From Epiperipatus broadwayi (taxonomy: Eukaryota > Onychophora > Udeonychophora > Euonychophora > Peripatidae): a stretch of DNA of 64,000 nt. Position numbers and translations under genes: made by a program. Location of the stretch: positions 246,001 to 310,000 of the forward strand of contig JAQFVV010006643.1 of assembly GCA_028023455.1 (NCBI GenBank), given 5' to 3'. Shown in pieces: positions 47,291 to 60,072 of this stretch; positions within the stretch are counted from its first letter, which is position 1; every line of letters begins with the position of its first letter. A model generated the notes under the pieces. The model had not been told where the DNA came from. It saw only the letters and a list, made by a program, of their open reading frames with translations, and did not search any database.

Positions 47291-48051
47291 TTAAGCCAAA
47301 CTAAATACGTTTAAAAATATCATATGAAAGGTTTCCTTAATTAAACAAATATTACCCTCAGAAAACCATTACGCAGAACAAATATTTGCATGGAAATAAT
47401 GCAATGTGTTAAAATTAAAAAATCTAAAGTAAACATAATATCTAACAATATATTTTAATCTTATTTAATAAATCTAACAATTCAGTTGTGTTTTGTATTA
47501 TATATTGATTCATCTTAGCTGAGTCAAATATTCACTTCTAATCTGCATCTTTTAAAGTGTCTTAATCAAACACTTCTGTAAATTTTGTATATAGTATTGT
47601 AAATTGTTTTTATATAAAAATATTATCTATTAAAATTATTTGAAGTAGTATTCAAAACATGACAAATAATTTAAAATATGCATGAGGGGGAATAAATTTA
47701 ATTAATATAAAGCTTCTTTTCTCAAAGTCAATCCATTAGAAAGTCAAATGCCAACAAGTGTTCCATTTTTTAATCTGAATATAATTAACCTTTATATTAA
47801 ACGATATATCTGGATACTTAAAAAAATTGATTGGTGAATAATTTGTCAAAATTACATCTTATTGATCTTAATGTTAATTTGAATAATTTGTTCAAGTTAA
47901 GTATTAAGAATCTTAAAGTTAATTGTATACTACTACTTTTCTGATATTTCATCCTATAATAATGTACTAATTAATAAAATAATACTTTTGAGATAAAGCA
48001 AAAGAATTAACTTCAACGTTATATATTATTTAATAAAAAATAAATTTTTAT
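47291..48051. other. AT-rich stretch, no gene seen
   Basis: Nothing recognised. Confidence 0.4.
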
Positions 48052-48429
48052 ATATATTAAACAACCTCCATATTTCTCCATTCATTTTCAATTCATATAA
48101 ATAAAAATACAATAAAAGACAAATGACCCCCAAGATGCATTTCATGCTGAACCAGCACTTATCAGTTGGTCCAGGTCACTATCTTCCATATATATATATA
48201 TATATTATATTATATGAAGAGTATTTATCTATAGGAAATTGTTACATTTTTATTTACCATTGCCAAACACACTCCCTAATATATATATATATATGGGAGA
48301 TAGTGATCTGGGCCAACTGATGAGTGCTGGTTCAGCACAAATTGCATCTTGGGAGTCATTTGTCTTTTATTGTATCTTTATTTATATAAATTTAAAAAGA
48401 ATGGGAACTATGGAGGTTGTTTAATATAT
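48052..48429. mobile_element. 378-bp foldback element with long terminal inverted repeats
   Basis: The arms are ~135 bp each. Outer ends ATATATTAAACAACCTCCAT and TATGGAGGTTGTTTAATATAT pair; inner landmarks AGACAAATGACCCCCAAGAT / ATCTTGGGAGTCATTTGTCT and GAACCAGCACTTATCAGTTG / CAACTGATGAGTGCTGGTTC pair with a few mismatches. The loop holds two (TA)n runs. No coding sequence. A solo arm lies at 4576-4650. MITE-like; TA-flanked ends suggest a TA target, but this is not proven. Confidence 0.9.
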
Positions 48430-50384
48430 CTTTAAAGATATTACACATGGGAATGAGAAAGGTGAATAACTCCATGTGTATGTATGTTTAAAATTAAAAA
48501 AATCATATATATTAATTTTTAACTGAGGTTTAAATTTTATATATGTGCTAGAGATAATCTCTAGTTTAGAAAATGATTAGTAATAATCATTATTGTATTT
48601 ATCTGAGATGGATGGTGTCAAAGTTGTGAGTGGAGTGAGTTTGACAATGATAAATAAAAATGTAAGAATTTAAAAAATAAATCTAAATATAATTATATTT
48701 GTTGAAGACTTCATTATCTGCATTTCACTCTTAAAAATAAACACAATCAATAAATTCTTAGACATTTTTTTCATTGTATCCCTCTAAATTATCACTTTTA
48801 AATATTGTTTTATATGCAGATCAATCTTTTCTTTCTGGAATCACCAAAATTTCAATAATATATAAATATTTGCTTTATTGGTATTTAAATTTACAATAAT
48901 GTATCTTTCTAAAGTTTTAAATATAATTTATTATAATTTTGGAGATAAAAAAATGTTTTTTACAAATAACATTTTAAGCGTTCTTTTATTATTCTGATTT
49001 TACACAATAGTATCCTACCTTTCAGCTATACATCATTTGGATAAGTATTAAGTTGGATTTAAATAGTGCCACTTGTAGATCCAAAAGTATCAACTAATGA
49101 ACTATCATACACTCTTCTAGTAATAGAAATGTAATTTATTCTATAACTAATATCTTGACTCTAAAAACAAAACACAAACTTGTATGTTTGTTCTATCACC
49201 AAAAATTTTCATGGCCTATTATTAGTTATTTGGTACATTCCCCTCTATTTCTGATAATCATGAAAATATTTATTTTGATTGCTAGTTGATACTGAAACAG
49301 CTAGATCTGCCTATCTTTCTGTTTCACCTACTATATGCTACAGTAGTATTTATTTCTGTACATATATACTCAAATCCTTGTATATTAGACTAATTTTAAA
49401 GTTAATAGTTATAGTTATATGTGTGTGCATATATTATAGCATACATTGCTAGATACACACATATGTGTAATAAATCAGTGTATTCACACACAAATGTATT
49501 TTATTTTAATAAATATAAATCTTGCTCTATGTGTAAGGAAAACCAACATATATGTAGAAAAGAATAATGTTAAGATTTAAAACATTATAGATTTCATTTA
49601 TTTTAAATATTATTGTAAACTTAATATAGAAATTATAATATTTCTACGTATATAGATAAATTAAGCTTAAACGTGTTACATATAGAGTAAGATGTTTACC
49701 AAGTTTAAGATTTGTTTTTCGTAAAAATGTAGTTTAATAAAATTAATCCATCTCGCTATATTTTGACCTATTTAAAAAAGTTACGAGTAAAAATAGGTTT
49801 TAAAATAAATTTGAATAAATTAACATAGTCAAAATCGGGGGACCCACCTGTAAACAGATCGATAACTCAGCAGGAATCACCGGATTTTCTAAGAAATATA
49901 GTGAATTAAATTAGAAAAACAGATCTTAACTAAAACTGCTAAATAAGCTGTGATCAAAAAAGAGAAAGGAGGAGGTCAGTATATAAATCTTAATTCAGCC
50001 ATTTTGAAGGCAGATCTCAATAGTTTAATTATAATTATAGTGAAAGTAATAAAATTGTACAATATAAAATATATGGGGTAGAAAGACATAAACTTGTTTC
50101 TGATCCCAAGAATGGTCTACCAAATGCAGACACCTGAAATAACAGCCCGGTAGCAGTAAGAACATGACGATGCCCAAGATCAAGTCATCATGCCAGACAA
50201 CAGAATTTAAAGTGGTAACCGATTTCTGAAAATCTTAAATGAACATTCAAACTAAATCTCCTAATCCTGAAGCTAGCTAAAAGTACAGTAAATGGCCAAT
50301 ATTGTTTAAACTAAATTCTTTTAAACTTTCAAGTATTAATTTTTAAGTTAAAGTATAATTTTATTTTACTATTTAAGTTGTAAG
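48430..50384. other. AT-rich stretch, no gene seen
   Basis: 49826-49890 (ATCGGGGGACCCACCTGTAA) and 50095-50220 are less AT-rich islands with no recognised family or frame. The rest is low complexity. Confidence 0.4.
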
Positions 50385-50465
50385 TCTTGCCCGATTCAAT
50401 TTAACCCAATTTGATTTAATCTGATTTGATATAATCTAGCTTGATTTAATTTAAACTGATTCATT
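50385..50465 (+). repeat. Degenerate 11-13-bp tandem repeat
   Basis: About six imperfect units of the form TTGATTTAATCT (GATTCAATTTAACC, CAATTTGATTTAATCTGATT, TGATATAATCTAGC, TTGATTTAATTTAAAC). Confidence 0.75.
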
Positions 50466-51659
50466 TCATAATAAGTAAGCAAATAAAGCCAAATCTTAAA
50501 TTTAATTTAAGTGAAATATTAGCTGTAATTTTATGTTTTTTTTAAGTTAAATCTATGCTTATATTATTTCAATTATTTATTTATGTATTTATGCTATGTT
50601 TTATTCAGAATGGAGTTTTAGTAATATTTAAATTAACTATTGAGAAATGATTAGATGTTCTCACACTTATATAATTTTGCATTTGTTAGTGTAGAAATAA
50701 AACTCCCTTCTGAAATGAGTAAAATATTTATGAATACATAATTAAACTATTATAAATGCTTAAGGATAGATTTGCTTTAAATAAACTACTTGGTTAATAT
50801 TTAGCAGATGTGATGAAATACAGCATAAAGTTAGAATTTAATCTTATAATTATCCCAAAATATGCTGTAGCCCTCCTTAGATATATATAAATGCCTATAT
50901 AGATATCTTAATAAATGAGATTTATTATATTTCTATAGTAGCATAATTATAAATGCTCATTTATGAACTGATTTACAGTTGTTCTATAGAAGAAAACTAA
51001 TGTTTTGCATCTTAATTTTTATTATATAATGATGTAGTCTGCAGGGTGAATGTGTTCTTAGGAAGTGCATACACACCTATTAATTATTGCTGTAGTTATC
51101 TCTTGAATTGGCTTATGGTTTTAATGGCCACCCCATCTCCTTAGTTTGGACAGCTCTCTCTTCACAATGGGCTTTGGTTTTAAGGGCCAATCCATCACTC
51201 TTATTTAGGACTGGAGCATAAGGATCCAGATTTCTTTGTAAGCTGTTTGATTACCTGGACTAAAAATGTCTTTTTCACAGCAATTGGTACCATCATAAGG
51301 AACCGATTACACAGTAATGAATCCCATGAGCAAGCACACATTCGAGACCCACAGACTCAGATTATGTATTTTATAAATGCCTTGGTTTCTGAAATCTTAA
51401 TACCCATCATCAGTTCATCCCACCAGAATAATTCATATTTCAGCTTTGATCTGAACTATAATCTAATTTTTTAAGTCCTTAATCTATATAGAGAAGTGTA
51501 TTACTTGTTAAGTTTAGGCTATAATTGTAATTAATGATAATCACTTCTGCAAATTAACTAAAACAAATCTAATTCTCATTAGCATAGCATAAATAAGGCA
51601 TAGATAATCATGAGAGAAAATTGAAATCAATTCCTAATCATGTAATAATAAAACTCATG
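50466..51659. other. Intergenic stretch, no gene recognised
   Basis: 51040-51470 is less AT-rich and has two similar segments (CTTATGGTTTTAATGGCCAC and CTTTGGTTTTAAGGGCCAAT, ~60 bp apart). A 75-codon open frame at 51247-51474 has no family resemblance. Possibly an unclassified repeat. Confidence 0.35.
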
Positions 51660-51845
51660 AAAACTAAATAACTTGTAACCTACAAAATCATCATCACCTG
51701 CAAGTGAGCTAAAATATCAAATATTTGAGATAATAGCTTGTAACCTATAAAATCATCACCTGTGAGTGAGATAAAATTCCAAATGTTTGAATTAATAGTC
51801 TGTAAACCTATAAAATCACCATCACCTGTGAGTGAGGCTAATTTC
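51660..51845 (+). repeat. Three-copy ~60-bp tandem repeat
   Basis: Units start near 51671, 51735 and 51799 with GTAACCTAYAAAATCAYCAT and end with ACCTGTGAGTGAG (first copy CCTGCAAGTGAGC). Each unit contains a GTGAGT, the animal splice-donor consensus, but no exon is recognised upstream. Confidence 0.85.
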
Positions 51846-54800
51846 ATGCATTTTAATTGTTTCTTTTATTTTATTCCTTAAATTTGGCTTATATTAAATT
51901 TATTTAAAATATAACTTTGCTTAGTGTCTCATTTTGCTCTTTATTCGTTAGTTAATTATCGACTATTATTTGGTTATTTATGAATCACAATCCAAATTTA
52001 TTGATATCTGTTGGTTGGGTCATGTCTATATAGCTATACTAAGTGAATATGTCAGTCTTAAGTCATAGTCTTGTGTTCCACTGATGCGTTACTGCGCTGG
52101 CACATGAATTAAAAAAATACTTGTAGCCTCATATATGTCATCCATAGAGTGGTAAATCTTTGAGTGGTGGTAAAGTAACTGGGGTGAGATTAGATTCAGG
52201 GTCTCAACAACCTCATTTCGATCAGTCTTGGGATGGTTTACTAAAACTCTGGATTTTGTTGCGCAAATGAACAAATATGACCATTACAATACTCTACTAT
52301 TCAGTTACTGTAAAAGAATTTTCATTGCAATTATAAAAAATCTAATAAAAAAATAAATAGCCTTGGCAGCACTGATTATATATTTACATAAATAAAAGGT
52401 ACATAGAAATAAAAAGTTGGAAATAAATGTAGTATTGTCAAATAATTTAATTCTTTGTAGGTTATATAAAATGTTAGATTATAAATCAGAAATAATAATT
52501 TATAACCACTACATTCACCTGTATGTAGAAGAGTTCTACTTGACAAATCTTACTATAAACATTATTTTCAAGATTAAAAAATATCAATCCTAACATATAA
52601 ATCCAGATGATTTGCATTAAATTACTTTAAATATTTTGACATCAAAGTCTTTATCAGCATTAATCTCTAGAAATTTAATTATTTCTTAAAGATAATCATG
52701 GTTAATATTTCTTACCCATTTCATGGTGTTGATTTTCTATACTATGGTTAGTGTTCAGAAAGCTATATTTTATTTAAGGAAATCAAAATGATACAAAATA
52801 TAGTGGTGGAATAGATTTTCAAACTATGTTTGATTCTTGTAAATGTTACTATCTCAAAATGCATTAAACTAATTTTTCACAAGACTTTTACATAGTTTGT
52901 TAAAATTATTTATTTAAGTAGCTCATTTTCCAATATTATTCAGATTATAAACAAAATATTTTCCAAAGATTACTATGTCAACTTTGGTACTTATAACCCA
53001 TGTTGATCCAAGAATTGTATAAAGATAAATGATCACAGAAAGATGTAAATGAACTGAGAAAGTCATGTGACGTTGTTGTTGCTATGTAGATCCACTTATT
53101 CAAAATATTGGGACCAATAAATTTTATGCTCCACATTTAGACATATTTGTATAGGTAATTTCATTTATTAATAACATTTTAGTGTGTTTTACAGAATGTC
53201 TAATATGCCTAAAAACATGGATGCAACTCAATAAAATTTTCTGTGGAAAATTGCCACTGATAAACCAATACACTATTTTCAAACTAGATTCTGCATGTGT
53301 TTTGGATATCATGATTAATATTTCAAATACAAAATAAGATGTTTTTGAATCATTTAACAACTGACAAACTATATGCTAAAATAAATCTTATTATATAGAT
53401 CAAGTTATGAGGATATCACCATCAATGCTTTCATAACAACTGACTTAGATGAATCACTGTTGGCATATAAATACATAATTAATATTTTTTTTTAAAAATC
53501 TGTGTTTTTTAATAAAAACATACATGCAAAACTTTTCATTGTCTCAAACTATTTGCTTTTATAATCACTGTATATAATTTCTATTAAGCTAATATTGTCA
53601 CATATGATCAATAAATTCAGTTTTTATATGCAAGTTAAACTTATATCAGTGGACAAAGCATAGCATACCTACATTTATGAGATTATTTTAACCTCAAAAA
53701 TCTATTAAAAAGTTCATCTAGAATTGTAAAGAAAATCAAATGCAATCAACAGTTTAAAACTAGTCGGTCAAAAGGCAATTAATTTATTTTGAATGTTTTG
53801 TGTGTGGCAGTTGCATATAAAGTTTTTTTTAGTTTTTAGAATGTTATTCCCACCAATGTATACTTAATAATTAAGTTTAAATTTGCATTAACATTATTTG
53901 CCTACTCTGCCAAACAGAACTAGAACTTCTATCATTTATTTAAATTCCACACCTATTTTCAAAAACAAAATAAATTCTGTATGACTAATATCTATTCAAA
54001 TTTTAAACCTTATGGTGCATTGTTGACATTATACATCATTAGAACTATATATATTACCCAATATATTTTAATATACTATAATGACATTAAAAGATGGAGA
54101 AAGACTTAATCTGTATGTGAATGGAATGAGATTTTTACCCTCTATAATCAGCAACCAAATCTGAACATCACAATGCTTTCAGGATCTGTAAAATTGGATA
54201 GAAAATAAAATCATTATGTAAAAACTTTTTGTTTTTTTATCAATACCTTTTTTATCTTAACTTCACCATATTGCAATCACCCACCACCATAAAATCTCAA
54301 TCCAATATCTCTCAATTTGCATGCATTTCACAAAGAACATTTACCCTTTTGGATAAGTGCACAGTATCAAACATTGAATCTTCATGTCCAAATGGACAGT
54401 TTGATAACTTTTATTACACCACTCTCACACAATATAAGAATTGTTTTGTACTTATCATAATGAAGTCAATCTCTATTCTTGATTAAGAGTAGTGTAATGA
54501 AAGGTTTAAGCTGTCAATATAAGTAGCCATTAACGTGTTTGTTTTTTTAAGCATATTTGAAGAATGAAGATTTGCTAGAGAAATGCATGTTTAATAGAAA
54601 ATGGATTGAGTTTTTTTACTGATAGATGAGTGAATATGATGAGTTGAAATTAGAAGGGCACTGACAAAAATCAAAAACGTGAAAATACATATCAATAGTG
54701 TAATGCCTGGTTACACTTCCGCAAGGTATTAAAAGTGGATAAAAATCACTCATCTTGTGTGAGAGTAGGTGATGTAAAGTATTGAGTCAATAACATAGGT

Positions 54801-55145
54801 GTTGAAATTAAGGTATTTGATTCATCTAGATTGTATGAAGAGTTAAAGTTGTTTGTGAAATGCATGCAAAGTGGGAGAAAATAGTCGAGGATTCTGCTCT
54901 GGTGGATCTTTGCTATATGGTGGAGTTCGGGTGAGAGAAAAATTGGTAAAAAACCAAAAATTTGAAAATTAGGTAATGTATATAAAAAAATTCACCATTT
55001 CATTACGAATCCAAATTATCATATAAGTAATTTAACAACCCGATCTTTATGTATTCTAGAATAATATTTGCCCCATTTCTGAAAACACTCTCAATAGTAA
55101 TATAAGGAAACTAATTTAATGGCAATCTTCCAAAATATTTATTTT
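51846..55145. other. AT-rich stretch, no gene recognised
   Basis: Two open frames (52274-52089 minus, 61 codons; 54229-54486 plus, 85 codons) have near-normal composition but no recognisable family. 54640-54950 is purine-rich and less AT-rich without a recognised element. Confidence 0.4.
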
Positions 55146-55281
55146 AAAGTTTGTTGCTGTCAAGCGTTGTTAGCCGAGAGGTGATTGCAGCACGCCTTAC
55201 AAGCAAGTAGTTGGTTGCAGACGGTTATGGGTTCGCGTCCCGACCGATGCTATGACATACGAAAAAAAAAAGTTTGTTGCT
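55146..55281 (+). mobile_element. tRNA-derived SINE with 13-bp target duplication
   Basis: SINE body ~55160-55270: CAAGCGTTGTTAGCCGAGAG, GCACGCCTTACAAGC (anticodon-arm-like), TAGTTGGTTGCAGACGG (variable-arm-like), TATGGGTTCGCGTCCC (B box), GATGCTATGACATACG and poly-A. Flanks carry AAAGTTTGTTGCT at 55146-55158 and again at 55269-55281. Same subfamily as 2.35 and 37.6 kb, reading in the plus direction; a young insertion. Confidence 0.92.
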
Positions 55282-56919
55282 ATGAAGTTTTCAATCATAA
55301 ACTTTTTTTAAACTTATAAATGCTATCTTTATAATAGTGTGTTATTAAAGTTTATTCTAAGTCAAGTCTTCCATAAGGCTCAAAATCAAAAATAATTACG
55401 GGAAGAAAAATCATTCAAAAACTTTCACACCTTTAATTATTACAAATTATTACGTGCTTAGATAATTGGAATTTTTTATACTTCATTTGATTCTTAATTA
55501 ATAATCAAAAAGCTGCAAAATAATTTTAAACGTCATCAATATGTAAAAATCATTCTTTTATAAATATTCTTGAATATAATTGTATAATAATAATTTCACT
55601 TAACATACTTGCAGACACAAAATAAAATCAATTCAAAGAACTAAAAAAATTCAAAAGTTGAAATTATTTCCTTTCCCTGACAAGCAAAATCTTACATTTA
55701 TCACATAATTAACTATTTTTGAAGGTAAAGTATACTAATATATAATTATTTTTTTTGATCAGTCAAGATATTTTTAACAAATGATATATATCTACTTTAC
55801 CGGAAATAATTTATAATAATTTCAAGTATGATTTAAATTCTAGATGTCCTTCAAGATGATACCCGAATACATAAAATATTTTGTATGAATCATTAGTCTT
55901 CAAATATGTCATTAGTAAATTTTAGTTGATTTTGTAAAGATGAATTTAATAATGGTAATAGTTATTTAAAAATTAAACAAGGGTAAATAAATATGTAATT
56001 ATATCTTTCCAGAGACGCTTTAGTTGAATTAATCAATCTGATCGGCATCTTATTTTAAATAACATTTATTTTTTTAATTAGGTTTTTTTTTTCTAATTAT
56101 CTTATTAACTATCTATCAATAATATGCACTTCTCATATATAAATATGCAAATGTATTCTAAGTTACAAATGATCCGATAGACTTTATGATGTAGCATTAA
56201 ATAGTGAGATATTATATAGAAGATGACAGACAATCATTAATGATAATAAAAAAAAATTAACATATTATTGAGCTATCTCAAGGTTTGCAAAAGTTAACAC
56301 TTTTACATTTTATTATTATAATTATGCACTTCAAACTCCTGCCACTCTTTTTAAAGAAAGGATCTATCATCGGAACACTCAAAATTTTATCCACCACATA
56401 CATGTAGATAATTCTCTGCTTACATATATTCCATATATGTATATTCATATTTACACAATAATCAAACCTCTGACTTACCAAAAAACAAAAATTGCTAAAA
56501 ACCTATAGAATAAGATAGACCAAAGAAGTGTATTTATGTAATAAATAAAATATTATAGAAATGAGTACGACTTTTGTTTACTCACACATTTGTATTTAAT
56601 GTTTATTCTTAGGAATACTTTTTTAATTGTTAATTAGCATTAGATTAGGATATGATTAACATACATACATTATGGAAATCATAACATCCCAAAACAACCT
56701 TTATATTCGGTTACATGCTATAAGATTATACTGCATTTTCACACTCAATAACATTATTAAAAACAGCTCATTGTTGATTTGTTGATATTATCATCATTAT
56801 TGTTGGTAAATTATCATCAAATCTTTCTGATTATTTTTTTAAAAAAATCTTTCTGATTAGATAAATGGCATTCAGTTTATTCATATATTTTTACATGATA
56901 TACATAGATATGAGGGTGT
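55282..56919. other. AT-rich stretch, no gene seen
   Basis: Nothing recognised apart from homopolymers. Confidence 0.45.
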
Positions 56920-57400
56920 ATTCTAAAAAATCTGGAATTTTGTAATAAAAAATTGTACATTTATTTTTAGGTGTTACAAACTGAATCTCCTACAAAGTAT
57001 ATTTGATGCAATGCACTGGTCTAAACATGTTTTCCATTTTTCAAAGATGTTCAAAAACACTTGCATATTGGTGTCTTTCACTTCATCTTTATTTATCTCT
57101 TCCATGTTTGCAAAATGTTTTTGAGACATTTATTCATTTGATATGGTGGAGGGGGGTGAGATAAAATGAAATCACATGGAGCAAAATCAGTTGAATATAG
57201 TGAATAGATAAGCTGGCAAATACTTTTTTTATAAATGTGTTTCACACTGTTGTATTAAAGTTACCACTCCTTACTTTGCCACAAATTAAGAACATTTTCA
57301 TTTCACCACATTATGCAAACATTTCGGAATTTGTAAACAAAATGCCTGACTATTATAAATAAATTTTTGGTGAAAACTGTTGTTTGCATTTTAAAAAATC
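56920..57400 (-). mobile_element. Mariner-type transposase relic (C-terminal part)
   Basis: On the minus strand YSTDFAPCDFILSHPPPPY (~57200-57145) matches the Y-S-P-D-L-A-P-C-D-F of mariner transposases, with the third catalytic Asp in APCDF retained. Downstream come a helix ending NIFEKWKTCLDQCIASN (~57060-57005, read across two frames; family pattern W-x-x-R-W-x-x-C-I) and YFVGDSV followed by a final FF/hydrophobic segment (~56990-56930). The upstream catalytic HDNA motif and the DNA-binding half are not recognisable, and there are several stops and frameshifts. A dead, old copy. DD34D-type is inferred from APCDF. Confidence 0.65.
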
Positions 57401-58734
57401 AGTCTCATCTTGACATTGGACTCCATTTGGCAATGCATTTTTGGGACAGAGAGAATGCAAACATATAAAGTTATTGCTCATTTTCTATCACAGATAATTA
57501 GGAAAAATAATTTCCATGTGAACAAAAAGATAGAACTATTATTATGTTGCATCTATGCAGAAGCAATTAAAATTGAAAAAGAAAATTATTAAGTTTTAAT
57601 AAACAAGATAAAAATTTCAGCAAACTAAAATTCTGATTAGAGATAAGATTACTAAAATCTGATATCCAATAAAGTTTAATGCATAGGTTTGGTGAATGCC
57701 CAAAAAATGCAGTCCCTGGTGGTAAACATATTTTTGTCAGGTTTTAAATTTATTAAAATGTGCAATTAAAATTCTATCAATGGTCAACTCAGAATAAAAA
57801 CTATATGTGTAAATAGACAACATATGTATTAATATTTTTTATTGCAATTTTATCCTGCCATCAAGAAAATTCAGCTGGTGTCATACTTAACTATCAGAAT
57901 CAAGTTGAAGTGAGATGCTGTCTACAAACTTGTATTATTAATTATGAGTTTAATAACTCCTAAGTTCCATATTCCATCTGGTTGATAAATGAATTTCACT
58001 CTATTTGTGCTCCTTTGCTCAACATTTAAAGTGTATTTAAGCCATATCCTGAGGGAGGGTGATGTACTACTCCCTTTGATTACAAATAAAAATGTTTGTT
58101 CAGTATTTCTATATATCTAATATATACAGTCTGCACGATTATAAGCATCAGAGCTAGCATGACTGGATGGATTCATTCTATTCTTGATTCTTTGTTCAAC
58201 ATTTAGAGTGTGTTTGGGGAAAGTTGATGTACTCCATTTGTTTACAAAGAGTAAAATGTTTGTTTGGTATATCTAATATATACAGTCTGCAAACTACATA
58301 ATAAAATATGAAAAGATGCATGTTGAGATTAATAAGAAAAATAAAATAAATAGGTGAGATAAAAAAACAGGTACCATTGATATTAATGATAAATAGACCT
58401 GCAAGGTTTTCTATAATGGTAGAGTGGCAAATTCTGGGGCTCAAGGTCCACAGGATATAATCCAATTCTTTCACTTCTGGGGTTTAAATTTCTTAAGAAA
58501 TTCCAAGCAATAGAATATTTATTTTATTTTTTAGTAAAAAAAAATTAGAGATTCAAATAAACGGAGCTTCTTTTATAATGTGATAAATCAGTGAACAATT
58601 AAAGTTTAAAAGTGGATTTTCAAAGATTTGTAAAAAAATTAAAAAAAATACTGCATGTGGGATAAATGGAAAAGCCAATAAACTTCACATGATCCCCATT
58701 TCTTATACTTGCTGATAACTGTAATTATAACAGA
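57401..58734. other. AT-rich stretch, no gene seen
   Basis: 57950-58280 contains a diverged direct repeat (CTTTGCTCAACATTTAAAGTGT at ~58013 and CTTTGTTCAACATTTAGAGTGT at ~58191, each followed by GTTTGTTYRGTAT and TCTAATATATACAGTCTGCA), period ~178 bp. No coding sequence recognised. Confidence 0.5.
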
Positions 58735-59415
58735 CCAAACTCTCTCAACATATCGCCACTCAGTGCAAGCCAGAGTAATCAATGTATGTAAGAAGTTTTG
58801 TGCATAAAATCCCCATCTAGTGCCTATTCATCTAATATTCCCAGACTAGTTTCTGGTTTCTGGCCTTCATCAGTAATGAGTCTTGAATCGGAGAACACTG
58901 GCATCCATTGATTACTCTGGCTTGTATTGAGTGGCAATACATATAGAGGGTGTTGCTTGTTTACTATAAGCAAACATAAAAATAGCGATCATGTGATGTT
59001 TATTAGCTTGAAACTAATCCTGCCTAATAGGATAGTGGTGGCTATGGTTATTAAAAAACCAAAGACACCAAAATGTATGGGTACTGAACTGTGTTCAGAT
59101 CTATATGACTATATAAGCTAATGAGCTTGGATTGAAAATATTATAGAGTTTTTAATTTAAGACTCATAGGTTTGTAGTTAAGTAGAGGTAAAAGGTGGCT
59201 GCAGGAGGGCTGCATTAAATCCTAAGATCTAGGTGCAGTGCTCTCAGATCCAAGGCTCCTCATTGACAAAGGCCACAAGCCAGAAACTAGTCTGGGGATA
59301 TTGGATGAGGAGGCACTAGATGGAGATTTTATGCACAAGCCTTCTGACATCCATTTATTACTCTGGCTTGCACGGAGTGGTACTACATATAGAGAGTTTT
59401 GCCTGTTTTAATAAA
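58735..59415 (+). mobile_element. Inverted-repeat element, copy A
   Basis: ~680 bp with inverted ends of ~125 bp: CAAACTCTCTCAACATAT...AGTGCAAGCCAGAGTAAT at the left against ATTACTCTGGCTTGCAC...ATAGAGAGTTTTGCCTG at the right, and inner CCCAGACTAGTTTCTGG against CCAGAAACTAGTCTGGG. A third internal version of the end (ATTACTCTGGCTTGTATTGA at ~58914) suggests nested or duplicated termini. Shares its core with 45510-45985 in opposite orientation. No transposase encoded. Confidence 0.8.
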
Positions 59416-59621
59416 TGGAAAAGATAAGGAAATTTTCAAGAGTATTGTGAGAAAAGAAATAGTGAATGAGAAAAAGTGAATTAAACTTGAACTTTATCTT
59501 TTAGTGTATTGTTAATGTATAAAAATTACAGAAATAATAGTACCTAATGTAGGTGTGGGTAAATGTATGAATAAAATTTTGGAGTTATTCTATATGTGCA
59601 TCATATCTTATCATTGATATA
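59416..59621. other. AT-rich stretch, no gene seen
   Basis: Nothing recognised. Confidence 0.4.
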
Positions 59622-59994
59622 TATATATACAAATCAATATATATATCAAAATACAGTACATTTTTATATAAATTATATGCTTTTAGAACTTTCGACTATA
59701 CACTTTGTAGTCTTTATCAACTATATAACGTTGAATAATCAAAACGAGACAACCCTTAACAATACCCATAGTTCAATTCAGATTTCCCACAATTCTGTTA
59801 TCAAATGTTAAGATAACAGAAATGTGGGAAATCTGAATTGAACTATGGGTATTGTTAAGGGTTGTCTCGTTTTGATTATTCAACATTACATAGTTGATAA
59901 AGATACAAAGTGTATAGTCGAAAGTACTTCTAAAAGAATATAATTTATATAAGTTGTACTGCATTTTGATATATATATATTGATTTGTATATTA
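59622..59994. mobile_element. Near-perfect ~373-bp hairpin (foldback element)
   Basis: Left arm 59622-59802, loop 59803-59811 (AAATGTTAA), right arm 59812-59994. The arms pair almost throughout: GAATAATCAAAACGAGACAA / TTGTCTCGTTTTGATTATTC and AATTCAGATTTCCCACA / TGTGGGAAATCTGAATT, with only a handful of mismatches and small indels. Ends are (AT)n next to GTACTG/CAGTAC. No coding sequence; small ORFs on either strand are mirror copies. Such a structure could be a MITE or a source of long hairpin RNA. Confidence 0.93.
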
Positions 59995-60036
59995 CATATA
60001 TTGTGAAACGAATACAGATATCAAACTTTATTTATT

Positions 60037-60072
<36 letters not shown>
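60037..60072. repeat. (CA)n(TA)n microsatellite
   Basis: ACACACACACACAC followed by ATATATATATATAT. Confidence 0.95.

Noticed and set aside
52089-52274. 61-codon minus-strand open frame with normal composition
   Set aside because: No recognisable domain and no supporting splice or promoter context; kept only as a note in the interval entry.
54229-54486. 85-codon plus-strand open frame
   Set aside because: No family resemblance, and cysteines are not in a recognisable pattern; could be chance.
59596-59964. Two similar small open frames on opposite strands
   Set aside because: They are mirror readings of the two arms of the long hairpin, not genes.
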